A stretch of 23,677 bases of DNA from assembly GCA_026985435.1 (NCBI GenBank), contig JALSQL010000157.1, positions 1 to 23,677 of the forward strand. The letters run 5' to 3'. The position numbers were made by a program, and so were the translations under genes. The notes beneath the pieces are model-generated. The model saw only the letters and a program-made list of their open reading frames with translations, searched no databases and was not told the origin of the DNA. Origin of the DNA: Acidilobaceae archaeon (GTDB lineage Archaea; Thermoproteota; Thermoprotei_A; Sulfolobales; Acidilobaceae). Of this stretch, positions 1 to 6,444 are shown piece after piece. Numbering within the stretch: the first letter of the stretch is position 1; each line of letters starts with the position of its first letter.

Positions 1-2
1 CG

Positions 3-581
3 AGGCTGGACACTAAAGCCTTCCTTGCCAGGAGCCCTGGGAGGAGGCCCTTCTTCAAGCCGGGCCCTCTAGACCCTTTCCTCTCGAGGGTACTCGTCAA
101 CCTCTCCAGGCTTCGCCGCGGGGGCGTTTTCTGGGACCCCTTCTGTGGGACGGGTGGTATCGCCCTTGAGGCCTGCCTAATAGGCGCCTCGCGCGTGCTC
201 TGCGGGGACCTCGACCCCCTAATGGCGCGCGGCTCACGCGTAAACCTCGAACACTACGGCTGCTCCGAGCGGAGCCTATGCCACATGGCGGACGCCGCCA
301 GCCCCCCCGTAGTCCCGGGTAGCGTTGACGCTATCGCCACCGACCCTCCCTATGGGAGGAGCACGAGCCTGGGCGGCAGGAGCCGCGAGCTACTCTATCG
401 AGGGTTCCTAGGGGAGGCCTACGCGAGGCTCCGGCCCGGCTCCTACATCGCCTTCGCCGCCCCCTCAAGCCTAGATGCCGGCTCGATCGCCAGCGATGCG
501 GGGTTTGACGTCGTTGGACGCTACTACATGTACGTCCATGGAAGCTTGACGAGGGAGATAATCGTCGCGAGGAAGGTGTGA
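3..581 (+). CDS. Trm-G10-type tRNA (guanine-N2) methyltransferase, 3' part
   Basis: This is the C-terminal catalytic part (192 codons) of a class I SAM-dependent tRNA methyltransferase; the frame is open at the left edge, so the N-terminal THUMP half lies outside. The sequence RPFFKPGPLDPFL is typical of archaeal Trm-G10 proteins, which methylate G10 of tRNA to m2G/m2,2G. SAM motif I, DPFCGTGG, is at nt 135-158, followed by an acidic GDLDP stretch. The catalytic N2-guanine motif DPPYG appears as ATDPPYGRST. The stop overlaps the GTG of the RNase Z frame (GTGA), so the two tRNA-maturation genes are probably co-transcribed. Family assignment is firm; G10 specificity is inferred from the family. 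A second THUMP methyltransferase closes the window near 23495 but is of a different subfamily. Confidence 0.9.
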   Translation, partial: RLDTKAFLARSPGRRPFFKPGPLDPFLSRVLVNLSRLRRGGVFWDPFCGTGGIALEACLIGASRVLCGDLDPLMARGSRVNLEHYGCSERSLCHMADAASPPVVPGSVDAIATDPPYGRSTSLGGRSRELLYRGFLGEAYARLRPGSYIAFAAPSSLDAGSIASDAGFDVVGRYYMYVHGSLTREIIVARKV

Positions 582-586
582 GCGCC

Positions 587-1522
587 ATGCCTAGGAGCGT
601 CGAGATACTCTTCTTAGGGACCTCCGCTGGGACCCCGACGGCCTCTAGGGGGCTCCCCTCGATACTCGTGACCGACTGGAACGGGTTCTCGATACTCCTA
701 GATGCGGGGGAGGGCGTCCAGTACAGGCTTAGAGAGACCGGCGTCCACCCGACCCGGATAGACGCCATACTAGTCACACACGCTCACGGAGACCACATCA
801 ACGGCCTCCCCGGCCTCCTCCAGACCATGTACATGCTTGACAGGAGCCGCCCACTGCTCATAGCCGGGCCCCCAAGCGTGATAGAGTTCGTAAAGGACGT
901 CCTCGACGTTGAGAGCTACGATTTCGGGTTTACCCTACACCTAGCACCCCTACCCCCGGAGGGGGACGCCACTCTAGCATCACGGGGAGGCGACTCTCTG
1001 AGCCTCCAGTGGGCCCCGGCCTGCCACACGGTCGACTCCAGGGCCTACCGGCTCGAGTGGCGCCTGAGACCGCGCCTCGACCCCCAGAAAATCCGCCTGC
1101 TCCTAGGGGAAGGCCCGGCCGTTAGAGAGCTAATCGAGAGAGGCTCCACAGCTCGCAGCGGCAGGGTCGTAAGGCTTGAGGACGTGGTATCCGAGCCGCC
1201 CAGGCGACTCGCCATAACGTATACCGGCGACACCTCGGAGCCCTGCCCCCCAGTGGAGCGCCTAGCCAGCGGAAGCCGGATCCTAATACACGATTCCACA
1301 TTCGACCGGAGCCTCGAGCGCGAGGCCGTCCGGAGGGGGCACAGCAGCGCTAGGCTAGCAGCGGAAGCCGCCGCTAGGGCGAGAGCCCACCTGCTCGTGT
1401 TAACGCACATCAGCGCCCGATACGAGGGCCGCGAGGCCCGGAAGCTCCTAGAGGAGGCTAGGGTCGTGTTTCCAAGGGTGATACTGGCCTGGGACGGTCT
1501 GAGGCTTACCGCCCAAGCCTAG
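587..1522 (+). CDS. rnz: Ribonuclease Z (tRNA 3' processing endonuclease)
   Basis: This is a metallo-beta-lactamase-fold nuclease that removes 3' trailers from pre-tRNA. The N-terminus EILFLGTSAGTPTASRG is the RNase Z signature strand and loop. The zinc motif THAHGDH supplies H65, H67, D69 and H70 (counted from ATG 587). Later metal ligands are visible in ACHTVDS, YTGDTSEP and THISARY, so the active site looks complete. At 311 aa it has the usual short (RNase Z-S) length. The frame opens at GTG 578, overlapping the upstream stop as GTGA. I prefer ATG 587, because GGTG at 575-578 is an 8-nt-spaced ribosome site and the family normally begins a few residues before the first strand. It is co-directional with the tRNA methyltransferase upstream and the dUTPase downstream. 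Confidence 0.93.
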   Translation: MPRSVEILFLGTSAGTPTASRGLPSILVTDWNGFSILLDAGEGVQYRLRETGVHPTRIDAILVTHAHGDHINGLPGLLQTMYMLDRSRPLLIAGPPSVIEFVKDVLDVESYDFGFTLHLAPLPPEGDATLASRGGDSLSLQWAPACHTVDSRAYRLEWRLRPRLDPQKIRLLLGEGPAVRELIERGSTARSGRVVRLEDVVSEPPRRLAITYTGDTSEPCPPVERLASGSRILIHDSTFDRSLEREAVRRGHSSARLAAEAAARARAHLLVLTHISARYEGREARKLLEEARVVFPRVILAWDGLRLTAQA

Positions 1523-1539
1523 CTATAGGGTGCACCCAG

Positions 1540-2025
1540 ATGTACCTGGTCGGAGCCGAGATTGCCGGTGCCGTGGTGGCCAACCCCGCGCCAGGCTCCA
1601 TACAACCAGCTGGCGTGGATCTCACGGTCGAGATCGTGGAGGAGCTAGCCGAGCCTGGATACCTGGGCGTCTCCGGGCGCCGCATACCCGCCGGGCGCCC
1701 AGTCGAGGGCGAGGGGGATACCTACAACCTGCCGCCAGGGGCCTATCGCGTCGGGTTCTCGGAGGAGGTGCGCGTGCCCCCCTGGGGCGTGGGCTTCTGC
1801 TACCCGCGAAGCAGCCTCCTCCGCATGGGCGCAGCGTTGGCGTGCGCTGTCTGGGACCCCGGCTACCGGGGGCGCGGCTACGCCCTGCTAGTGGTTCACA
1901 ACCCCCACGGCATCAGGGTTGAGCGTGGGGCTCGGATAGCCCAGCTAGTCGTGGCTAGGCTCGACACCATCCCTGATTCCACCTATGAGGGAGTATACCA
2001 GGGCGAGAGGCTACCCAAACAGTAA
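1540..2025 (+). CDS. dut: dUTPase (deoxyuridine triphosphate nucleotidohydrolase), archaeal DCD/DUT fold
   Basis: This 161-aa protein probably hydrolyses dUTP to dUMP and pyrophosphate, keeping uracil out of DNA and feeding dTMP synthesis. Motifs in order are QPAGVDLTV (22-30), PRSSLLRMG (89-97), WDPGYRGRG (105-113), ARIAQLVV (131-138) and a C-terminal YEGVYQGE loop (149-156). The strand after GYRGRG reads YALLVV, without the TLE glutamate that dCTP deaminases use, so I prefer dUTPase over deaminase. It begins at ATG, 17 nt after the RNase Z stop, and probably shares that transcript. Its last 15 nt overlap the end of the convergent membrane-protein gene. Alternative: a dCTP deaminase-like enzyme; this is less likely on the missing glutamate. 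Confidence 0.85.
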   Translation: MYLVGAEIAGAVVANPAPGSIQPAGVDLTVEIVEELAEPGYLGVSGRRIPAGRPVEGEGDTYNLPPGAYRVGFSEEVRVPPWGVGFCYPRSSLLRMGAALACAVWDPGYRGRGYALLVVHNPHGIRVERGARIAQLVVARLDTIPDSTYEGVYQGERLPKQ

Positions 2026-2382
2026 ATCCAGGAGGCCCACCGCTACTATAGTGTATAGCGTCGAGGCCGCGATGCCTACGAGAAGATCCTTCCTCCCAGC
2101 CCTCCCCGATAAGGCCAGCCGCCCGCCCGCCACCATCAGCACGATCCCCGCAATGTTAGTGGCCCAATACCCCAAGGCGAAGCCCAGCGTGTACGGAAGC
2201 CCTGCGACATAGTTCAAAGCCCTGGCTATACCCAGAGCTAGGGGTATATTGACAACAAGATCATTCCACCAACTAAGGGGACTAAGAATATACCCGACAG
2301 CCGCACCTACACCACCCACCAGCCGCGTAATGGCCCTCCTCCACCCCCTCCTATCGCCGAGTGGAACCCTCGATCCTATCAT
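2011..2382 (-). CDS. Small integral membrane protein, unknown function
   Basis: I do not recognise this protein. Read from ATG 2382 it has 123 residues, with a basic N-terminus (GDRRGWRRAITR, about 9-20). Hydrophobic stretches follow at about 21-36, 42-58, 64-88 and 100-121, so it has three to four probable membrane helices. The open frame extends 54 nt further upstream, but a promoter-like element (CCCTTACAC on this strand, ending near 2402) sits about 22 nt before ATG 2382. That supports a near-leaderless message starting there and makes the longer reading unlikely. It is divergent from the 211-aa gene at 2459 across a palindrome and convergent with the dUTPase gene, overlapping it by 15 nt. 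Existence as a gene is reasonable; function cannot be inferred. Confidence 0.6.
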   Translation of the reverse strand: MIGSRVPLGDRRGWRRAITRLVGGVGAAVGYILSPLSWWNDLVVNIPLALGIARALNYVAGLPYTLGFALGYWATNIAGIVLMVAGGRLALSGRAGRKDLLVGIAASTLYTIVAVGLLDLLFG

Positions 2383-2404
2383 ACCCCGCCCCCCGAGCCA
2401 AGTG

Positions 2405-2420
2405 TAAGGGTCAACCCTTA
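2405..2420. promoter_or_regulatory. Palindrome at the divergent promoter of the membrane-protein and 211-aa genes
   Basis: TAAGGGT-CA-ACCCTTA is a perfect 7-bp inverted repeat with a 2-nt spacer. Each half contains a BRE/TATA-like core: ACCCTTAAC rightward, 36-41 nt before GTG 2459, and ACCCTTACAC leftward, about 22 nt before ATG 2382. It can be read as two face-to-face promoters or as an operator covering both. The repeat is seen directly; promoter function is inferred. Confidence 0.5.
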
Positions 2421-2458
2421 ACTCTGCCCCAAACAACGGCCCTGCCGGGGATGCGCGG

Positions 2459-3094
2459 GTGGATAAGGCTGCCTTCTCGAGGTTCCTAGACGACTTCTAC
2501 TACGCTAGGAGGCGTCTAGTAGAGGAGATGCTGAGGAACCCGGACCTCGAGAGTCTACGCGTTAAGATCATCGAGACTGCATCGCTGTTGTCCCCCATGC
2601 TGGCTACCTGCGGCCCCGCGGGCCCGAATGTTGCACCCTTCATGCTGACATTCATGGTGCGCGACGAGTACCTTGAGGAGGCGCTGGGGGAGCTTAGGGC
2701 CATAGAGCGCGAGTACTGGGGCCGCGGGCCCGAAGCGTATGCTCGTGCGTCGAGGTTCCTGCTTGACTACGTGTATAATATAGATAAGAGTGACCCACTG
2801 ACGCTAGCTAGCCACATAATGTCGAAGGGCCACACCTGGATAAACATACGGGCCACCCGCGAGGCGGCTGTTGGGATATTGCTCCCTCCGGACCGTGGGG
2901 CCTACGAGCTACGCGCGGAGGCCGAGATCGTCGAGTCCGGACCGAAGTACGAGTACGTCAACCTCCTCCATGATCTCATGCACGTGATACCTCGGGGCGA
3001 GAGGAGCCACCCCTGGTTCCCGGTCCTACTCCTCCACGTTAGGGAGATTTACGATAACAGCTACCAGGCGCTGGGCCGGCGCATATACCCGTGA
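2459..3094 (+). CDS. Conserved-looking 211-aa protein of unknown function
   Basis: I do not recognise a family with certainty. The protein is soluble, with a helical acidic/basic N-terminal half (1-60) and a short Gly/Pro/Ala stretch (CGPAGPNVAPF, about 65-75). Its C-terminal half contains HTWINIRATREAAVGI and AEIVESGPKYEYVNLLHD, followed by an HVIPRGERSHPW segment. The strand-rich middle, with PPDRGAYELRAEAEI, faintly resembles split-barrel flavin-binding proteins, but no diagnostic motif is present and I would not annotate it so. It starts at GTG 2459, with CTTAAC about 36-41 nt upstream and GGGGAT in the leader. It shares a palindromic promoter region with the divergent membrane protein and lies 133 nt before the CdvB-like gene. 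Confidence 0.7.
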   Translation: MDKAAFSRFLDDFYYARRRLVEEMLRNPDLESLRVKIIETASLLSPMLATCGPAGPNVAPFMLTFMVRDEYLEEALGELRAIEREYWGRGPEAYARASRFLLDYVYNIDKSDPLTLASHIMSKGHTWINIRATREAAVGILLPPDRGAYELRAEAEIVESGPKYEYVNLLHDLMHVIPRGERSHPWFPVLLLHVREIYDNSYQALGRRIYP

Positions 3095-3227
3095 TCTACC
3101 CCGCTGTCGAGGCCGCCGCCTTCGGTAGGCCTGGGGTGATACCTGCCGTTACAGCCCATACACTAGCCTCGCCATACTTGGTATCGGGGGTTTCGGATAA
3201 CCCTGGGTATAGTGAGGGGTGCGCCTC

Positions 3228-4073
3228 ATGGTAGTGGACGTGCTGAGGAAGATTATAGGAAGATCCCACAGCTGGGACTCGACTGCTAGCGTGGCGGACC
3301 CTACTGCTGGTGTTGGGATAGCTTATGATGCCGAGGACGAGGCTAGCGTTGACTATGATGCACTAATGGCTAACCTGGAAGTCCTGAGGTCCGAGATCGA
3401 GCAGCTAAAGAGGATAGTGTACGATGAGATAAAAGAGACGTATGACAGCATTGTTGACGCGCTAAGGAACAAGGATAAGGAGACGGCCGAGCTGCTGGCC
3501 GCCGAGGTTGCGGTAAAGAAGAACCTGGCCAGGGCTCTGGCGCTCGTATCCAAGCTGCTGGCCGTGGCTATGGCTAGGGCTAAGACCGCTAGGAGCGCCG
3601 AGGAGGTCTCCCGCAGGCTGGTCCCCGTGCTCGCTCTGCTGAGGAGTATGAGCCCCTATCTAACCAACGTGAGCCCCGAGATAGCGCTGCAGGTCAACTC
3701 TATACGCGACGAGATCGAGAGGCTCTATTACATGCCTGGTGTGGAGGTTGGATCGGTCGACACGAAGAGCGTTATGGAGTTCATACCGGAGGCTAAGTCC
3801 ATACTTCGCCAGGCCGCGCAGGAGGTTTCAGAGGAGCTAGACGCCAACATACCCGAGATAGAGCCCGTGGCCAGCCAGCCAGCCCTTGACATCGAGGCTC
3901 TCGAGACCCAACTCATAGACTACATACGCAGGAACGGCGGACGCGTCAACGTTAGGAGGGCGGCCGAGGCGTTGGGGGTCAGCCCGAAGCTGATCCGATA
4001 CCTCCTCGCCCGGCTCGAGGAGAAGGGTGTGATAAAGCTAGCCCCCGCGAGGAGGCTTGCCGAGACCGCCTAG
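3228..4073 (+). CDS. cdvB: ESCRT-III family protein of CdvB type with C-terminal winged helix
   Basis: This is a likely membrane-remodelling subunit of the archaeal Cdv division machinery. From ATG 3228 it has 281 aa. Residues about 47-177 are a long charged helical ESCRT-III-like core, containing YDSIVDALRNKDKETAELLA and AEVAVKKNLARALALVSK. A Pro-flanked IPEIEP at 208-213 resembles a MIM2 motif that would bind the CdvC/Vps4 MIT domain. Residues about 221-273 form a winged helix (ALDIEALETQLIDYIRRNGG, then a VSPKLIRYLLARLEEKGVIKL wing). In Sulfolobus a C-terminal winged helix marks CdvB itself and binds CdvA, whereas the CdvB1-3 paralogues lack it. GAGGGG at 3214-3219, 8 nt before ATG 3228, decides the start over GTG 3219. 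No cdvA or cdvC is adjacent in this window. Its stop shares CTAG with the convergent radical SAM gene. Confidence 0.75.
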   Translation: MVVDVLRKIIGRSHSWDSTASVADPTAGVGIAYDAEDEASVDYDALMANLEVLRSEIEQLKRIVYDEIKETYDSIVDALRNKDKETAELLAAEVAVKKNLARALALVSKLLAVAMARAKTARSAEEVSRRLVPVLALLRSMSPYLTNVSPEIALQVNSIRDEIERLYYMPGVEVGSVDTKSVMEFIPEAKSILRQAAQEVSEELDANIPEIEPVASQPALDIEALETQLIDYIRRNGGRVNVRRAAEALGVSPKLIRYLLARLEEKGVIKLAPARRLAETA

Positions 4074-5116
4074 CCCACCCTCCTCTCTTCACCTAGGCTT
4101 GACTCCGATACTACAGGACGCCTATACCTGGTCGGGTGGGCCTCGACTATGGCCGCCTCCCACCCGTATTCTCTAGCTAGCGACCCGAGGAGTTTTGCGT
4201 CTGGCGGCGAGTAGACCTGCCGCCCCCCGGGCCCGCGTAGTATGCCCCACCTAACCAGGGCCCCCACCCTGTCCTCATACCACGCCTGGTCTAACTCGGC
4301 TGTTCTTCGTAGCCTGTTCCACGTCTGCACGCGGTCCTTGAAGCTGGCCGGGCAGAAGTGGACTGGCACGCTCACCTCCCTAGACGCCCACTCCAGAACC
4401 TTCACCGCAGCCTCCAGGCTTCCCTTGACTGCGAACCTGCGGGCGGGATCCACCCTATACCCACGTAGGAGGAGTGACCTAGCGTTGGGGTCGACAATCT
4501 CCATCTCGTTAAGGTTTACGAAGTCGAGGCCGACCCTGTCTGCGTACAGTATCAGCTTCCTAGCCCACCCCTCGAGGCCGGGCGCTATGGGTATCTCGAA
4601 GCCAACCTTCATCGATGTTAGCGTTTTCGCGAGCCTAGCGCGTTCCTCGAGCCCTGGCCGCGTCGGGTGGAAGCGTATCTCGTCGAGTCCGGCCTTGTCC
4701 AGTGATGGGGTAGCGTAGCGGCCGCTGGTGTATAGGTGTATATGGAATGAGCTGCTGAAGGCTTCCTTGAGCGCCTCTACGAGCCTTAGAGAGCGGTCGA
4801 ACCTAACGAGCGGGTCTCCACCGGTGAGGCTGGCCCCCTGCGCCCCCTGACGCTGTACCTCGGCGACAGCCTCCTCAACACTGTTCACCCGCTCCTCGTT
4901 CACGTAGAACACGTCATGCCCAAGCCTATCCCTGCTCACCGGGCAGTAGAAGCACCCGTCATCACATAGCCCGGTAACGAATATCACCGCCTTGAGGCCA
5001 GGGAAGCATAGCTCGCAGCCCCTCGCCATCCTGCCGCCCGAGAGCAGTGCTATGTCGGGGTTCCCGGAGACGCGCCCCCTCTTCCATATTGAGAGCCTGG
5101 CTAGCGGCCCGCTCAA
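4070..5116 (-). CDS. Radical SAM protein, COG2108 type (pyruvate formate-lyase activase-like), substrate unknown
   Basis: This 348-aa iron-sulfur enzyme probably cleaves SAM to start a radical reaction. The cluster motif is C51-x3-C55-x2-C58 in GLCDDGCFYCPVSRD, and the SAM-contacting TGGDP is at 98-102. A further Cys pair, C34 and C37 (GCELCFPG), precedes the core as in archaeal COG2108 proteins and could bind metal. The rest is a TIM-barrel-like series of strands (HIHLYTSG, EIRFHPTR, GFEIPIAPG, DFVNLNEMEI, VPVHFCPA). The C-terminal about 70 residues look like a small extra domain. It starts at TTG, whose TTGA overlaps the stop of the upstream DUF711 gene, implying translational coupling. A later start at M30 would still keep all motifs. 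The reaction is unknown. Confidence 0.82.
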   Translation of the reverse strand: MSGPLARLSIWKRGRVSGNPDIALLSGGRMARGCELCFPGLKAVIFVTGLCDDGCFYCPVSRDRLGHDVFYVNEERVNSVEEAVAEVQRQGAQGASLTGGDPLVRFDRSLRLVEALKEAFSSSFHIHLYTSGRYATPSLDKAGLDEIRFHPTRPGLEERARLAKTLTSMKVGFEIPIAPGLEGWARKLILYADRVGLDFVNLNEMEIVDPNARSLLLRGYRVDPARRFAVKGSLEAAVKVLEWASREVSVPVHFCPASFKDRVQTWNRLRRTAELDQAWYEDRVGALVRWGILRGPGGRQVYSPPDAKLLGSLAREYGWEAAIVEAHPTRYRRPVVSESSLGEERRVG

Positions 5117-6219
5117 ACCGGCATCACCGGCAGCTCCCCGAACCTGCCCAGAGCCACCCGGTCGCCCGGCTCCACGTCCTCGAGGGGAATTAACCTCACA
5201 CCTAGAGGGGCCCCCTTCGCCCTAGCGTATGCTCCAACCTCGAGTATGAGCCCTGCCACCCGGCGGGGCTCGTAGGGCACGGCCGCCATGTCTAGGCCTG
5301 CGAGGCACACCCCGGCCAGCCTCGCGAGGTCCCTGGCGGTGGTGTCTCCCTCGCTAACCCTCGCTTTGAGCTTCAAGTCCTCGGCTACCGGCAGTTGCAC
5401 GGAGTTGAACCCGACTACGTCTCCTCCGAGCCGGAGCGCCGCCTCGCGGACGGCCTCGTTGACCCTCCTGATGCCCCAGGCTATGCCGGGCTCTGGCAGC
5501 CTCACGCCCGCCACAAGCTCCACCAGGCCTAGGGTTGACTCCTTCATCCACGGCGAAACGCTTAGGTCTACTCCCACCCTCCTAGCCCCCAGCTCGCGGG
5601 CCACACCCTTGGCGAGCGATAGAGCCGCTATTCCAGCCTCCGCGGCGGCGCTCGCTATGCCCTTCAGGCCCCCGGCCCTGAAGGCGGCCGCTAGCCTGTT
5701 AGGGTAAGTCAGCCCCACGGCCACCATGCTCTCCGGCGTCGAGAGGCTGCTGAGGGGATAGTAGGGGGTTTCAACGGGTTCCCCTGCAAGGTTCACCGCC
5801 AGCCTGGTGGCGTTTACCGGATCCTCCTCGGCCACCCTATTCATGAGGGTTGCAAGCGCCTCCGCCTCCCTCCAGGTGAGATCCGTCATGGCTAGGCTGA
5901 AGTATACCCCCTCCCGCGCGAGCGAGGCGGCTTCTGCCATGCTGTCGGCGAGGCTGTAGAGCCCAGCGTTCACGTAGACGCCGGAGTCCTCGGCTATCTG
6001 GCCCAAATCCTCCGCTACGCCAGCGGCCTCCCGGAGGCTGGGCGCCGACTGGAGTGTGAGCCTCACGCTATCAGGTCTTAGGCCGGAGGTCTCTGACGCC
6101 CTATCCACGGCCTCCGCTAGCCTGAACGCCGCCCTCTCCACGGCCTGGGGGGACTCCCACCACCCCTTCACTATAGTCAGGTACGTCACCATCCTGACGC
6201 TGAAGCCGGGCAGCTCCAC
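5113..6219 (-). CDS. DUF711 (UPF0210/COG2848-like) family protein
   Basis: The function is not established. The protein is mainly alpha/beta. C-terminal family hallmarks are GVDLSVSPWMKESTLGLVE, PEPGIAWGIRRVNEAVREAA, VVGFNSVQLPVAEDLKL, CLAGLDMAAVP and the closing PGDRVALGRFGELPVMPV, which match the conserved DUF711 blocks closely. The frame opens at GTG 6240, but I prefer GTG 6219 (368 aa). GGTGG lies 6 nt upstream of it, and a CTTATCAT box near 6254-6263 would start transcription close to 6235. ATG 6192 is another possibility. The gene is followed by, and overlaps in TTGA, the radical SAM gene, so the two probably form one operon. Family call is strong; no biochemical role is claimed. Confidence 0.82.
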   Translation of the reverse strand: MELPGFSVRMVTYLTIVKGWWESPQAVERAAFRLAEAVDRASETSGLRPDSVRLTLQSAPSLREAAGVAEDLGQIAEDSGVYVNAGLYSLADSMAEAASLAREGVYFSLAMTDLTWREAEALATLMNRVAEEDPVNATRLAVNLAGEPVETPYYPLSSLSTPESMVAVGLTYPNRLAAAFRAGGLKGIASAAAEAGIAALSLAKGVARELGARRVGVDLSVSPWMKESTLGLVELVAGVRLPEPGIAWGIRRVNEAVREAALRLGGDVVGFNSVQLPVAEDLKLKARVSEGDTTARDLARLAGVCLAGLDMAAVPYEPRRVAGLILEVGAYARAKGAPLGVRLIPLEDVEPGDRVALGRFGELPVMPV

Positions 6220-6263
6220 GGCAACCCACCAGGCTTGCACACCTGTAGTCGGGCATGATAAGC

Positions 6264-6344
6264 TAGACCGCTCGGCCCCGCGGGTTAGAGAAGGCCGGGA
6301 GTGACCGCGTCATCCCTCCCCCTGCCGGGAGCGTCAGCGGTCTA
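6264..6344. ncRNA. 81-nt element with cloverleaf folding potential (candidate structured RNA, strand unresolved)
   Basis: A perfect 9-bp inverted repeat (TAGACCGCT at 6264-6272, AGCGGTCTA at 6336-6344) closes a region that divides almost completely into three hairpins. On the minus strand, after a GACG linker, these are CTCCC-GGCAGG-GGGAG, then GGATGAC-GCG-GTCA-C-TCC, then CGGCC-15 nt-GGCCG. A TATA-like CTAATAAC on the minus strand (near 6371-6378) would place a start close to 6345-6348. There is no T-loop signature, CCA or credible C/D box, so it is not an ordinary tRNA or C/D RNA. It lies between the divergent DUF711 and FBP aldolase/phosphatase genes. Folding was done by eye; chance pairing in GC-rich DNA is possible. 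Confidence 0.35.
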
Positions 6345-6402
6345 CCCTGCCAAGGTGTGATGTTTGAGGGGTTATTAGCACATCCCTGGGGCCAGGGCTA
6401 CG

Positions 6403-6408
6403 CTTAAA
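6403..6408 (+). promoter_or_regulatory. TATA box of the FBP aldolase/phosphatase gene
   Basis: CTTAAA lies about 40 nt before GTG 6445, giving an expected start near 6430. GGTG at 6433-6436 then serves as ribosome site with 8-nt spacing. The sequence is seen; promoter function is inferred from position. Confidence 0.5.
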
Positions 6409-6444
6409 CCCTGTCCCCAACAGCGGAAACAGCGGTGCGGAAAC

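Noticed and set aside
1530..1922. Long second reading frame over the dUTPase gene
   Set aside because: Arg/Pro/Gly-rich translation of an off frame in GC-rich coding DNA; the dUTPase motifs are in the other frame.
6264..6344. An ordinary tRNA gene for the cloverleaf element
   Set aside because: No GGTTCRANYCC T-loop, no 7-bp acceptor with a matching D arm and no CCA; reported only as an unclassified structured element.
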